From the NCBI RefSeq assembly GCF_004661485.1, contig NZ_PQVH01000011.1, forward strand, positions 44,248 through 108,247: DNA of 64,000 nucleotides. The letters run 5' to 3'. Below the pieces are notes generated by a model. That model was not told the DNA's origin, made no database searches, and saw nothing but the letters and a program-made list of their open reading frames with translations. Below, piece after piece: positions 37,757 through 47,300 of the stretch. The translations under genes were made by a program, and so were the position numbers. The stretch's first letter is position 1; each line of letters opens with the position of its first letter. The stretch is from Methylotenera oryzisoli (lineage in GTDB: Bacteria; Pseudomonadota; Gammaproteobacteria; Burkholderiales; Methylophilaceae).

Positions 37757-37894
37757 CTAATTAATTCCTACTCCAAGCAGCGCAACAGCGCACATGGCAA
37801 TGACGAAAATGCTAACAACAACGAAGAAATATTGCAGACTGCGTTCATCGGTCGATTTCTCCGAAAACGATATCTTGGGTACCGATAATTGCAA
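37757..37894 (-). CDS. possible small single-helix membrane protein between nuoD and nuoE
   Basis: A frame that starts inside the end of nuoD (TTG at 37894 is the only standard start) runs through the gap and stops one base before the nuoE ATG. It would encode 45 residues with a charged N-part (SEKSTDERS) and one strong membrane helix ([19 protein letters not shown]). The tight junction with nuoE and the helix suggest that it is real. The poor start codon and lack of a known homologue in complex I operons are against it. Confidence 0.3.
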   Translation of the reverse strand: MQLSVPKISFSEKSTDERSLQYFFVVVSIFVIAMCAVALLGVGIN

Positions 37895-39098
37895 CCAAGT
37901 CGGCAATCATATGGCCTTTGGTCATTTCATCCAGTGCTGCCAAATGTGGGAATCCTGGTGCACGGATCTTCAAACGGTATGGCTTATTCGCGCCATCTGA
38001 CACCATGTAAATACCGAACTCACCCTTAGGATGCTCAACCGCAGCATACGCCTCACCAGCAGGCACATGAAAGCCTTCAGTGAAAAGTTTAAAGTGGTGA
38101 ATCAGGTCTTCCATGTTGGTCTTCATACCTTCACGGTTTGGTGGCGCAACCTTATTATCTGAAGTAATCACAGGGCCTGGATTTTTACGTAACCAATCTA
38201 CACATTGCTTGATGATGCGGTTAGATTGCCTGAACTCTTCCATACGCACTAAGTAACGATCGTAACAGTCACCATTAACACCTACAGGAATATCAAAATC
38301 CAAATCCGCATAAACTTCATAAGGCTGTTTCTTGCGTAAATCCCACTCGATACCCGAGCCACGCAACATTGGTCCAGTCATACCAAGTGCTAAAGCACGC
38401 TCTGGGGTCACCACACCAATACCCACTGTACGCTGCTTCCAGATACGGTTATCAGTCAGCAATGTTTCATACTCGTCGATATAAGTAGGAAAACGATTAG
38501 TAAAGTCTTCAATAAAATCTAAAAGTGAACCTTGGCGGTTCTCGTTTTGCGCTTTAACTGTTTTGGCATTGCGCATAGATGACACTTGATATTGCGGCAT
38601 CGAGTTCGGCAAATCACGATAAACACCACCTGGACGATAGTAAGCAGCATGCATACGCGCACCAGATACTGCTTCATACACATCAAACAAATCTTCACGC
38701 TCGCGGAATGCATACAGGAATACTGTCATCGCACCTACGTCTAAGGCATGCGCACCTAGCCACAACAAGTGATTCAGCACGCGGGTAATTTCATCAAACA
38801 TCACACGAATATATTGTGCGCGTACCGGGACTTCGAGCCCCAACATCTTTTCAATTGCCATTACATAGGCATGCTCATTAGACATCATGGACACGTAGTC
38901 CAACCTGTCCATATAAGGCACACTTTGTAAGTAAGTACGATTTTCAGCTAACTTCTCAGTGCCGCGGTGCAATAGACCAATATGTGGGTCAGCACGCTGA
39001 ATCACCTCGCCATCCAATTCCAACACCAAGCGCAGCACACCGTGCGCTGCTGGGTGCTGTGGACCAAAGTTCATGGTGTAATTTCTAATCTCAGCCAC
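37845..39098 (-). CDS. nuoD: NADH-quinone oxidoreductase subunit D
   Basis: 417 residues from the GTG at 39098, which has AAGGAG six bases upstream and overlaps the nuoC stop by eight bases; the longer frame is inside nuoC. Motifs '[15 protein letters not shown]' and '[14 protein letters not shown]' form the quinone site. C-terminal 'DIVFGEIDR' is the family end, so the protein is complete. Confidence 0.97.
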   Translation of the reverse strand: MAEIRNYTMNFGPQHPAAHGVLRLVLELDGEVIQRADPHIGLLHRGTEKLAENRTYLQSVPYMDRLDYVSMMSNEHAYVMAIEKMLGLEVPVRAQYIRVMFDEITRVLNHLLWLGAHALDVGAMTVFLYAFREREDLFDVYEAVSGARMHAAYYRPGGVYRDLPNSMPQYQVSSMRNAKTVKAQNENRQGSLLDFIEDFTNRFPTYIDEYETLLTDNRIWKQRTVGIGVVTPERALALGMTGPMLRGSGIEWDLRKKQPYEVYADLDFDIPVGVNGDCYDRYLVRMEEFRQSNRIIKQCVDWLRKNPGPVITSDNKVAPPNREGMKTNMEDLIHHFKLFTEGFHVPAGEAYAAVEHPKGEFGIYMVSDGANKPYRLKIRAPGFPHLAALDEMTKGHMIADLVAIIGTQDIVFGEIDR

Positions 39099-39687
39099 GA
39101 TGCGCTCCTTCACTACGAATCACGCGTGGTACGTTATTACGTAACTCAATAGAAACTGGCTGATAAATTACACGCTGCTGTTCGGGGTCATAACGCATTT
39201 CAACGTTACCTATCATAGGGAAATCTTTACGGAATGGATGACCAACAAAACCATAGTCAGTTAACAAACGACGCAAGTCTGGATGGTTTTCAAACATAAT
39301 GCCGTACAGGTCAAACGCTTCACGCTCAAACCAATTGGCAACAGACCAAACACCAACTAAAGTTGGCAATATTGGGAAATCTTCATCTTTAGCAAATACG
39401 CGCAAACGCAGGCGCTGATTCAAGGAGACAGAGAGGAAATGACAGACCACTGCATAGCGCAAGCCATCATAACTGCCTTCACCGTACTCTTGATAATCCA
39501 CACCGCACAAGTCAATTAACTGCTCAAACTTTAAAGCAGCAGCATCACGTAGCAACTGACAAACAGCGAGATAATCTTCGGCACGGCACTCAATAGTAAC
39601 TTCACCCAGAGCCACAGTTTGCTTGGTAATTTTCTCACCAAGCACCGCCTGCAAACTGGCTAATAGCTGATCTAATTTAGCTGACAT
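39091..39687 (-). CDS. nuoC: NADH-quinone oxidoreductase subunit C
   Basis: 198 residues with the 30-kDa subunit signature '[29 protein letters not shown]' (key part [10 protein letters not shown]). It pairs with NuoD in the connecting module. Start ATG at 39687, 32 bp after nuoB. Confidence 0.97.
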   Translation of the reverse strand: MSAKLDQLLASLQAVLGEKITKQTVALGEVTIECRAEDYLAVCQLLRDAAALKFEQLIDLCGVDYQEYGEGSYDGLRYAVVCHFLSVSLNQRLRLRVFAKDEDFPILPTLVGVWSVANWFEREAFDLYGIMFENHPDLRRLLTDYGFVGHPFRKDFPMIGNVEMRYDPEQQRVIYQPVSIELRNNVPRVIRSEGAHRG

Positions 39688-39719
39688 AATTTTGTTCTTA
39701 ATTTAACAGACCGATTAAC

Positions 39720-40196
39720 TTAACGGGCGATGGTGTTTGTACGTTTAATTTTATTTTGCAACTGGATAATGCCGTACAACAACGCCTCCGCAGTAGGCGG
39801 ACAACCTGGCACGTAGACATCAACTGGAACAATACGATCACACCCGCGCACAACAGCATAAGAGTAATGATAATAACCGCCACCATTAGCACACGAGCCC
39901 ATGGAGATAACCCAGCGCGGCTCAGCCATCTGGTCGTACACTTTACGCAATGCGGGCGCCATTTTATTGACCAAAGTCCCAGCCACAATCATCACATCTG
40001 ACTGCCGTGGACTAGGGCGAAATACGATACCAAAACGATCAAGATCGTAACGTGAAGCACCTGCATGCATCATTTCAACCGCACAACAGGCCAAACCAAA
40101 AGTCATCGGCCACAAAGAACCAGTACGGGTATAGTTAATCACCGTATCCAGCGTAGTGGTGACAAACCCTTTTTCTAAAACACCTTCAAGACTCAT
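39720..40196 (-). CDS. nuoB: NADH-quinone oxidoreductase subunit B
   Basis: 158 residues with cluster N2 ligands '[10 protein letters not shown]', '[10 protein letters not shown]' and '[10 protein letters not shown]'. It holds the terminal Fe-S cluster that reduces quinone. Start ATG at 40196, seven bases after nuoA. Confidence 0.98.
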   Translation of the reverse strand: MSLEGVLEKGFVTTTLDTVINYTRTGSLWPMTFGLACCAVEMMHAGASRYDLDRFGIVFRPSPRQSDVMIVAGTLVNKMAPALRKVYDQMAEPRWVISMGSCANGGGYYHYSYAVVRGCDRIVPVDVYVPGCPPTAEALLYGIIQLQNKIKRTNTIAR

Positions 40197-40203
40197 GATT
40201 CAA

Positions 40204-40560
40204 TCAATCCCATTCCAATGCGCCCTTCATCCACTCGTAGATGAAGCCAATCACAAGTACGCCTAAAAAAACCATCATAGCAAGGAAACCGAACAAGCCT
40301 ATTTCCTGCAACACAACAGCCCACGGAAATAGAAATGCAATTTCCAAATCGAACAAAATAAACAGGATAGCAACAAGATAGTAGCGCACGTCAAATTTCA
40401 TACGCGCGTCTTCGAAGGCTTCAAAGCCACATTCATACGGGGAGTTTTTTGCAGAGTCAGGTCTGCTTGGGGAGACTAATTTAGATAGGATTAGCGGGCC
40501 AACACCAACTGCCAAACCCACAAGAATGAACAACAATATTGGAAAATAATTTTCTAGCAC
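40204..40560 (-). CDS. nuoA: NADH-quinone oxidoreductase subunit A
   Basis: 118 residues, three membrane helices, '[41 protein letters not shown]' pattern (key parts YECGFE and [11 protein letters not shown]). The start is taken as GTG at 40560 because GGGG lies seven bases upstream and the N-terminus MLENYFP fits relatives; a TTG two codons earlier is possible. First gene of the nuo operon. Confidence 0.94.
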   Translation of the reverse strand: MLENYFPILLFILVGLAVGVGPLILSKLVSPSRPDSAKNSPYECGFEAFEDARMKFDVRYYLVAILFILFDLEIAFLFPWAVVLQEIGLFGFLAMMVFLGVLVIGFIYEWMKGALEWD

Positions 40561-40688
40561 TAACAAACCCCAGACTAAATCACTAAAGAATTTGCAACAA
40601 TTAAAAGCACAGCACTATTACCGCCAGAACCAACCAACTTCGAGACTAGATATTCACTGCTTTCAACCAAAAAATCAAAACTTCCAAA

Positions 40689-40773
40689 TGGTGCCGACGG
40701 AGAGACTCGAACTCTCACGACTTTCGTCACTACCCCCTCAAGATAGCGTGTCTACCAATTCCACCACGACGGC
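40689..40773 (-). tRNA. tRNA-Leu (anticodon GAG)
   Basis: 85-nt class II tRNA on the minus strand: D arm TGGTGGAATTGGTAGACACG, anticodon stem CTATC/GGTAG with loop TTGAGGG (anticodon GAG), variable arm TGACGAAAGTCG, T-loop TTCGAGT, encoded CCA. The acceptor GCCGTCG/CGTCGGC has a U5-U68 mismatch. It lies between nuoA and secG. Confidence 0.93.
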
Positions 40774-40792
40774 ATATGCTTAAATTACATGA

Positions 40793-41134
40793 TTATTTTG
40801 GCACAGCCTCAGTACTGGTTGCTTCTGTTGTAGTAGTTACTGCAGGTTTAGCAGCATCAACCGCTTGAGTTGACATTGCTTTAACCACGCTACCGCTACT
40901 AGCTTTATGACTCGACAAATAAGCCAAAGTTAAACTGGTAATAAAAAATACAAACACGAAACCCGCTGTTGCGCGACTCATAAAATTAGACGAGCCAGAC
41001 ACACCGAACAAACTACCTGATGCGCCGCTACCAAAAGATGCGCCCATATCAGCGCCTTTACCATGCTGCAACAACACCAAGCCAATGACACCAGTAGCCG
41101 CCAGCACATGAATTACCAATACTATATTTTCCAT
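40793..41134 (-). CDS. secG: SecG, preprotein translocase subunit
   Basis: 113 residues with two membrane helices, the conserved 'GLVLLQHGKGADMGASFG' loop and an Ala/Thr-rich tail. The start ATG at 41134 has AAGG six bases upstream; the frame upstream is not conserved. The order tpiA-secG-tRNA-Leu-nuoA is usual for betaproteobacteria. Confidence 0.95.
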   Translation of the reverse strand: MENIVLVIHVLAATGVIGLVLLQHGKGADMGASFGSGASGSLFGVSGSSNFMSRATAGFVFVFFITSLTLAYLSSHKASSGSVVKAMSTQAVDAAKPAVTTTTEATSTEAVPK

Positions 41135-41206
41135 TTTTAACCTTATACACCACCGCAACACTTGGGATAAAACCCAGCCAAATCAACATGTTGGCTGATA
41201 TAAAAC

Positions 41207-41959
41207 CTAAGATGCCGCCCGGCAAATTCCTTCAAATTCTTCTGCGCTTAATGAACACCTGCCAATTAAGCCACCATCAATATCCTGCATATTAAATAAT
41301 TGTACCGCATTTTGCGGATTTACGCTCCCCCCATAAAGGATTTTCAAGCTGGCTGCCGCCTCTTGGTGATGGCTTGCAATCCTATGCCGAATAAACTCGT
41401 GCATACTCTGCGCTTGATCTGGTGTAGCTGCCAAACCGGTGCCGATCGCCCAAATGGGTTCGTAAGAAATAATCGTATTGGCAAACACTTGCGCACCATA
41501 TAGGTTAATAATGGTATCAATCTGTTTTGCAACCACCATCTCCATCACACCGGCCTCACGCTCGATTAATGTTTCACCGACGCAGAGTATCGGCACCAAA
41601 CCGTGCGCTTTAGCTTGCATAAACTTGGCTGCAATATTTTCATCAGACTCGCAATAAGCCGTTGCCCGCTCTGAATGCCCAATAATCACATGAGTTGCGC
41701 CAAAGTCCTTCAACATACTTGCACTTACTTCACCAGTAAACGCTCCGACCACATCTTTACTTAGATTTTGAGCACCCCATGCGATGGAGGTGTTTTGCAA
41801 AAGACTTTGCACTTGTGCAAGATATGGATATGGGACACAGACAACCACTTCAACATTTTTAAGTGTATCTAATCGATCAATATAAGTTTGCAGAAGCTGC
41901 TGATTCGTGGCTAAGTTGCCATGCATTTTCCAATTGGCAACGACTATTTTTCTAGGCAT
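41207..41959 (-). CDS. tpiA: triosephosphate isomerase
   Basis: 250 residues, TIM barrel. Catalytic motifs: 'ANWKMHGN' (Lys), 'IIGHSERA' (His), 'SYEPIWAIGTG' (Glu) and phosphate loop 'LYGGSVNPQN'. It interconverts DHAP and glyceraldehyde 3-phosphate, needed here for ribulose monophosphate cycle carbon flow. Start ATG at 41959 with AGGGG upstream. Divergent from pagP. Confidence 0.98.
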   Translation of the reverse strand: MPRKIVVANWKMHGNLATNQQLLQTYIDRLDTLKNVEVVVCVPYPYLAQVQSLLQNTSIAWGAQNLSKDVVGAFTGEVSASMLKDFGATHVIIGHSERATAYCESDENIAAKFMQAKAHGLVPILCVGETLIEREAGVMEMVVAKQIDTIINLYGAQVFANTIISYEPIWAIGTGLAATPDQAQSMHEFIRHRIASHHQEAAASLKILYGGSVNPQNAVQLFNMQDIDGGLIGRCSLSAEEFEGICRAAS

Positions 41960-42132
41960 GCTACCCCTAATTTTTCTTGAGTTTTTAAACTAAAAGTATA
42001 TGGTTTATGTACTTTAAGCAGGCGATATTGCTAGTGAAATTAGCACCGCTATTTTAATTAGCAATGGCCGTGCAACATTGTAACTTAATTTTAGATGATG
42101 GGATTTAAGCACGAATAATAGTATGATTAATC

Positions 42133-42681
42133 ATGATTAAAAAACTTGCAGTTATAACGCTACTGATCATTTCACCCTGCTTTCATGCATTTGCCGATAC
42201 TTCATCTGATGGATTTTGGAGTGATGTTAAAAACACGTTATGCGAAACATGGAACAGCAGCGAGTACGAATTGTACGTACCAGTCAGCACGTGGCACAAC
42301 CGCCAGTTCTATGATAAGGAAAAAATAGATGGCTACAATGAGCAGCCATGGGGCCTAGGAATTGGTAAATATAGGTACGATGCCGATGGTGATTGGCATG
42401 GCATATATGCAATGGTATTTGCAGACTCACATAACGAGACGGAGCCTGTAGCGGGATACGCCTTTCAAAAAATGTGGCATGCCAATAATGACTTTCGCTT
42501 AGGCGCTGGCTACACGGTAGGGGTAACTTTACGTCAAGACTATCATTACCTACCAATACCTGTGATTGCGCCTCTTGCATCTATTGAATACAAGCAATTC
42601 GCGGTGCAATCTACCTATATTGTAGGCGGCCAAGGGAATGGCAACATTTTATTTACTTGGCTCAAATGGCAATTGAAGTAG
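42133..42681 (+). CDS. pagP: PagP, lipid A palmitoyltransferase
   Basis: 182 residues: signal peptide ending 'HAFA', then the PagP barrel. Conserved 'VSTWHNRQFYD' holds the catalytic His and 'MVFADSHN' the Asp-Ser pair; 'YNEQPWGLGIGKYRYD', 'GYTVGVT' and the C-terminal 'NILFTWLKWQ' also fit. It transfers palmitate from phospholipid to lipid A in the outer membrane. No clear ribosome site precedes the ATG at 42133. It stands alone between tpiA and nnrD, so the context adds nothing. Confidence 0.9.
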   Translation: MIKKLAVITLLIISPCFHAFADTSSDGFWSDVKNTLCETWNSSEYELYVPVSTWHNRQFYDKEKIDGYNEQPWGLGIGKYRYDADGDWHGIYAMVFADSHNETEPVAGYAFQKMWHANNDFRLGAGYTVGVTLRQDYHYLPIPVIAPLASIEYKQFAVQSTYIVGGQGNGNILFTWLKWQLK

Positions 42682-42774
42682 CAAGTAGCGCACGTACTTT
42701 GCACGCCCAAATATCAACTTAGACAATTATCTAGTACAAAACCCTATCGCTACCGGCTTAAATACACTGCATGA

Positions 42775-43629
42775 TTAGCATAGGCTTAGTTGATTAATTT
42801 CGCTCCGCACCGCAGTGATGAGCTCTGATGCAGTTAAACCGAGAGGCCCTACCCCCTGCGCAACCAGATAATCTGCTGCCGCACCATGCACATAAACACC
42901 AAGTTTAGCTGCGCGAACTGACTCCAAGCCTTGTGCGATTAAACTTGCGATAACGCCAGTTAACACATCACCGGTACCACCTGTAGCCAGCGCAGAATTA
43001 CCGGTGCTATTAATACAATAACTGCCATCTTGCTCGGCAATCACAGTGCCCGCACCTTTAAGCACACAAGTCACTTGTAGTGAATGTGCCAATTTAATGG
43101 CAGCTTCAACTCGCTGCTTTTGAATATCTACCGAGCCGATAGCCATTAATCTTGCAGCCTCGCCCACGTGCGGAGTGATAACGGTTTGGGCATGCCGACT
43201 TTTCAATAGCTCTGTTAAATGATGATGTTGAGCGATTAAATTCAGCGCATCTGCATCCAGCACCAAAGGGCGTGCTTGAGCGAGCCAAAAAGTCAGTACG
43301 GCAATAGCTCTATCTGATTGACCCAAACCCGGGCCAATTGCGACAGCATCTAGCTGTGACAATGCTGCAATCGTATCTGGCTTACGCATCATAACCTCTG
43401 GATGTAGCAAATCTACTACAGGCGCTGTGTCACAAAGCATTGCGGCATAAACCCTGCCTGCTCCAGACAGCAATGCAGCCCTTGCCGCTAGCAATACGGC
43501 ACCGACCATGCCACTATCACCGCCAATAATCGCAACGCTGCCTGAATTACCTTTATGCGCATCTACTGCACGGACTGGTAGCCAAGGCTGGAGCATTTGT
43601 TTGGTGATTAAGTGCTGGTCTGTTTGCAT
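42775..43629 (-). CDS. nnrD: ADP-dependent NAD(P)H-hydrate dehydratase
   Basis: 284 residues of the YjeF C-terminal (ribokinase-like) family only; the epimerase domain found in E. coli Nnr is absent. Motifs: 'GNSGSVAIIGGDSGMVGA' and 'ALATGGTGDVLTGVIA' with the catalytic Asp. It repairs hydrated NADH and NADPH. It lies seven bases after recJ. Confidence 0.92.
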   Translation of the reverse strand: MQTDQHLITKQMLQPWLPVRAVDAHKGNSGSVAIIGGDSGMVGAVLLAARAALLSGAGRVYAAMLCDTAPVVDLLHPEVMMRKPDTIAALSQLDAVAIGPGLGQSDRAIAVLTFWLAQARPLVLDADALNLIAQHHHLTELLKSRHAQTVITPHVGEAARLMAIGSVDIQKQRVEAAIKLAHSLQVTCVLKGAGTVIAEQDGSYCINSTGNSALATGGTGDVLTGVIASLIAQGLESVRAAKLGVYVHGAAADYLVAQGVGPLGLTASELITAVRSEINQLSLC

Positions 43630-43636
43630 ACTGTGA

Positions 43637-45337
43637 TTAAACGTTCACATGCCGGATATTTAATTGTACTTTTTGCGTGCCGTTGTAGCTATTAGTTTGC
43701 AATTGATAGGCTGCTTGAATTTGGCTATCTAAAAATTCTGTTTGATTAAAATAAATCGCATCAATCACTGCTGCCGATTGGCTGGACAATGCCCTCAAGC
43801 CAAGTTTTAAATGCTTCTCGGCCAAGATGCGCTGATTGACCACCTCAAACTCATCGTAGAACAAGGGTGGAGGAAAACCTTGCCCCCACACTTGATTTTC
43901 TAGCGTTTGTGCAATGGCGTAGGTCATATCGTTCGCGCTTAAGCTACCGTCAACTTCCAGCACTGCCTCTAAATCCGCCTCGGTGAGTAGGCTTCTGACT
44001 ACCGTTTCGAAACTCAATTTAAATAGATTGAAATCCTCAGCTTTTATAGTCAAACCGGCCGCCATGGCATGGCCACCAAACTTCAATATCAGATCAGGCT
44101 GATGCTTACTCAGCAAATCTAAAGCATCACGTAGATGTAGGCCTGCAATTGAACGCCCAGAGCCCTTGAGCAAACCGGAGCCGCCGTCAGCAAATGCAAT
44201 TACTGGGCGATGGTGACGTTCTTTAATGCGGGATGCTAAAATCCCAATCACGCCTTGGTGCCAATCAGGCTCGTAGATACTGATCGAATATTGATCTGCA
44301 ATCGCGATATCATCAAGCGAGATATTGGCACTCTCTTGCATGTCGGCTTCTATACTGCGCCTTTGTTTATTTAGATCATGCAATTGCTGGGCGAGCATGA
44401 CTGCATCTTTTTCAGTGTCTGCTAACAGGCACTGGATACCTAAGGTCATATCATCTAGTCGACCCGCTGCATTTAATCGCGGCCCCACATAAAAACCCAG
44501 ATCTTGCGCCATGGCCTTTGCTGGTTCACGCCCTGCAATTTTAAGCAAAGCGGCAACCCCATGGCTACATGCCCCAGCACGGATTCTGCGTAAGCCCTGC
44601 TCTACCAAAATGCGGTTATTTTCATCCAGCTTTACTAAATCCGCGACCGTACCCAAAGCGACTAAGTCTAGCAGTTCGGTTAAGTTTGGCTCAACACTGG
44701 ACTGATAAGCACCCTGCTCACGCAACTCTGCCCGCAAGCCCAGTAAACAATAGAACATGACGCCTACACCCGCAAGATTTTTACTGGGGAAAGTACAACC
44801 ATGCTGATTAGGATTAACGATACAGGCCGCCTCTGGCGTTTGCGAGCCAGGCAAATGGTGGTCGGTAATCAATACCTGTATGCCCATTGCATTGGCAACT
44901 GCTACGCCATCCACACTGGCAATACCATTATCTACCGTCACAATCACGTCTGGTGCTTGTGTTGCGGCAAGTTTGACGATTTCAGGAGTGAGGCCATAAC
45001 CATACTCAAAACGATTGGGCACCAAAAAATCTACGTTAGCGCCAAATAAACGCAAGCCTTTTACCGCAACAGCAGTAGCGGTGGCACCATCTGCGTCATA
45101 ATCTCCAACCACTAACAATTTCTTATTGGTCTTGATTGCCTCAGCCAGCAACTTTGCCATGGACTGATTATGCGTGAGCTGCTGCGGCGGCAGCAATGCG
45201 CTTAATTGAATACTGGTTTGCGCAATATCAGACACCCCGCGTGCAGATAACAAGCGAGACATCAGCGGCGAGATGCCTGATGATTGAAGGCTCTGCACTA
45301 TTGCAGCAGGCGCATTACGTTGTGTAATCGACGTCAT
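43637..45337 (-). CDS. recJ: single-stranded-DNA exonuclease RecJ
   Basis: 566 residues with DHH motifs: 'VVGDYDADGATATAVAV', 'LITDHHLPG' (DHH), and DHHA1 'FGGHAMAAGLTI'. It degrades single strands 5' to 3' in repair and recombination. Start ATG at 45337 overlaps the stop of the rpfE-like gene (ATGA). Full length. Confidence 0.96.
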   Translation of the reverse strand: MTSITQRNAPAAIVQSLQSSGISPLMSRLLSARGVSDIAQTSIQLSALLPPQQLTHNQSMAKLLAEAIKTNKKLLVVGDYDADGATATAVAVKGLRLFGANVDFLVPNRFEYGYGLTPEIVKLAATQAPDVIVTVDNGIASVDGVAVANAMGIQVLITDHHLPGSQTPEAACIVNPNQHGCTFPSKNLAGVGVMFYCLLGLRAELREQGAYQSSVEPNLTELLDLVALGTVADLVKLDENNRILVEQGLRRIRAGACSHGVAALLKIAGREPAKAMAQDLGFYVGPRLNAAGRLDDMTLGIQCLLADTEKDAVMLAQQLHDLNKQRRSIEADMQESANISLDDIAIADQYSISIYEPDWHQGVIGILASRIKERHHRPVIAFADGGSGLLKGSGRSIAGLHLRDALDLLSKHQPDLILKFGGHAMAAGLTIKAEDFNLFKLSFETVVRSLLTEADLEAVLEVDGSLSANDMTYAIAQTLENQVWGQGFPPPLFYDEFEVVNQRILAEKHLKLGLRALSSQSAAVIDAIYFNQTEFLDSQIQAAYQLQTNSYNGTQKVQLNIRHVNV

Positions 45338-46302
45338 AGCAAATACGCACTCATAGGTTTAGTTGTCCGCCAGAATTTATAGAGATCAAGCGGCTTAATT
45401 GTAGCCACCAAGGTTTTTTCATAACAAGCTAGATTAAGCACCAATTGTGTGATGCTGCCGTTTTTTAACCCGTTTAATAATGGCTGTAAGCTATTTTCTG
45501 CCGACAGTAAGCCCTGCGCTAATTGCACGCGCACGTGCGCGTGGCCTGCCACCTGAGACATAAGGGTTTGCAATGATGCGGATATGCCGTGATACATCAA
45601 TCCAGAGCGCTTAGCCAAACCTTGATACAAGGTGCTGTTTCCAGCTAAGCAATCAATATCGCTATCAGGTTTTACACTTGCTGGCGCTGACATCACGCCG
45701 CCGCCAGATAGCCAAATGCTATTCACCGCAACCTCACCCGCACCTTCACGCTCAGTATTAGCAACATGTGCATGTAATAGCATTTGCACCTCATTTAAGT
45801 ACGCCACCCATTGACCTGATGCACCGCCCTGCGGCATAAAGTGGGCAATATTTTTACCCATCGCCATTGCTGGCAGTGCAGTTTTAATTTGTGGTGGCTG
45901 CGCTAAAGATACATACCATGCACCAGACTCCCCCAAACAAAACTTTAAACCATCTTGTGCAAAGTGCGCATTAAAACTGGCAATCATCGCTTGTGCATGC
46001 GCTCGTGATACCGCTAATGGACAAGGCTCATTTAAGCTAAAGCTGTCACGCTGCAGCACCAAATGCACAGGATCAGCACGCAGCCAGTAGTCCGTGCCGA
46101 CATCCAGCCCGTCCTCCGCCGCAGCAATAGCAGCAATAGGATAGTCTGGCATAGGCACCAAGCGGCTTTGCGAGCACACCAATGCCTCTAGCGGCAAGGC
46201 CTCTTCGCGGATACTGGCTTTAGAGAGCAAATACGCCAGCACGCTACTTGCTGGTATAGCAAAGAGTTGCCCAGTCGATACACAGTCTACAGTAAGCTTC
46301 AC
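45334..46302 (-). CDS. RpfE-like conserved protein upstream of recJ
   Basis: 322 residues, start GTG at 46302 without a strong ribosome site. It matches in general layout the RpfE/COG4255-type proteins found next to recJ in Xanthomonas and betaproteobacteria. Visible features include 'YWLRADPVHLVLQRDSFSL' (key part YWLRADPVHL) and 'NSIWLSGGGV'. The function is unknown; distant similarity to cofactor-independent phosphoglycerate mutases has been noted for the family. Its stop overlaps the recJ start, so the pair is an operon. Confidence 0.7.
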   Translation of the reverse strand: MKLTVDCVSTGQLFAIPASSVLAYLLSKASIREEALPLEALVCSQSRLVPMPDYPIAAIAAAEDGLDVGTDYWLRADPVHLVLQRDSFSLNEPCPLAVSRAHAQAMIASFNAHFAQDGLKFCLGESGAWYVSLAQPPQIKTALPAMAMGKNIAHFMPQGGASGQWVAYLNEVQMLLHAHVANTEREGAGEVAVNSIWLSGGGVMSAPASVKPDSDIDCLAGNSTLYQGLAKRSGLMYHGISASLQTLMSQVAGHAHVRVQLAQGLLSAENSLQPLLNGLKNGSITQLVLNLACYEKTLVATIKPLDLYKFWRTTKPMSAYLL

Positions 46303-46372
46303 TAAGTTATTTTCAATTGATAGTTAAGCACTAATTTTACTTGCAACTAGCCCGATATGGGGTAGATGACGT

Positions 46373-46404
46373 AAAAAAACCTAGTAGCATTTATTGCTAC
46401 TAGG
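46373..46404 (-). terminator. intrinsic terminator after the glycine-zipper gene
   Basis: CCTAGTAGCA (46380-46389) pairs with TGCTACTAGG (46395-46404) around TTTAT; on the minus strand it is followed by T7. It lies 49 bp beyond the stop at 46453. Confidence 0.85.
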
Positions 46405-46452
46405 CTGAATCACAACCCAATCACGCGGGGCATACTATGCACTATCTAACGC

Positions 46453-47136
46453 TTAGTAGTAACGACGGTTATCTCCATCATAGCGGCCATCACGTTCCTG
46501 ATCTTTCCAATCCTGCTTTTTATGGCCACGATGACCTCGCCATTGATCATCACGACGGTAACCTGGCTCAATATAGCTGACTTGTGATGTTGTATAACGG
46601 TTTGGTGCCACCATCACATTAACATCTACATAACGTCCAGGATGCTCAGCAGTCACCGTGTTGTATGTTCTGCCGTTGTACTCATAAGTAACAAAATAAC
46701 CGGTATTCACAGTTTGCCAACGGTCCACCTGATAACATACATCTACAGGGACGTTACGCGTTACCACTTCATTGGGGCGGCTATTTGCAATACGATCACC
46801 CGCAATCGCACCAACACCTGCACCCACTGCGGCAGCAGCAATACGGCCGCTACCTCTACCTACGGTATTACCCAACAAACCACCGGCAATACCACCAATA
46901 ATGGCACCTGTCATAGAGCGATTACCTTGAGAGTAGCTCTGTTGCTGATACTCGGTACGGCACTCTTGCTGTGGAGTATTGATACGCTCGGTTTGTGGTG
47001 TGACTGAAATCACACGGGCAGTATCGACATATTGATCACTGGCCAACGCTGGCGTTGCAAACACTGCTGCGATTAATGCAGGCACAGCCATCGCCAAGCG
47101 CGTGCTACTCACAACGTTCAACTTAAATTTACGCAT
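46453..47136 (-). CDS. glycine-zipper 2TM surface antigen-like protein
   Basis: 227 residues: signal peptide ending 'TPALA', then a 17-kDa surface antigen type glycine zipper ('GAIIGGIAGGLLGNTVG' and 'AAVGAGVGAIAGD', residues about 75-115), a beta-like segment, and a basic tail rich in Arg, Asp and Tyr. Such proteins are periplasmic or outer-membrane structural proteins of unknown role. There is no lipobox Cys at the signal cleavage site. Ribosome site GAGGAG before the ATG at 47136; single-gene unit with its own terminator. Confidence 0.8.
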   Translation of the reverse strand: MRKFKLNVVSSTRLAMAVPALIAAVFATPALASDQYVDTARVISVTPQTERINTPQQECRTEYQQQSYSQGNRSMTGAIIGGIAGGLLGNTVGRGSGRIAAAAVGAGVGAIAGDRIANSRPNEVVTRNVPVDVCYQVDRWQTVNTGYFVTYEYNGRTYNTVTAEHPGRYVDVNVMVAPNRYTTSQVSYIEPGYRRDDQWRGHRGHKKQDWKDQERDGRYDGDNRRYY

Positions 47137-47300
47137 TTTACTTCTCCTCTATTTCTAGAATTTATTAAGCCACTGAATCAGGCCAATTAGTCGTGACCAT
47201 GCTCAGTTAACGCGATTGATTTAAATTGGCTTACCTGCAATTGTTAATAATTTGTAACTAATGATTTTACTTAGCGCAAACCATAAGCACCTAAAATGAC

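Noticed and set aside
37768..37848. 26-codon ATG ORF overlapping the nuoD stop (ATGA), with GGAG upstream
   Set aside because: The start is better than in the alternative frame, but the peptide is Cys/Leu/Ser-rich without clear structure and stops before the nuoE junction. The other frame looks more like a protein; neither is certain.
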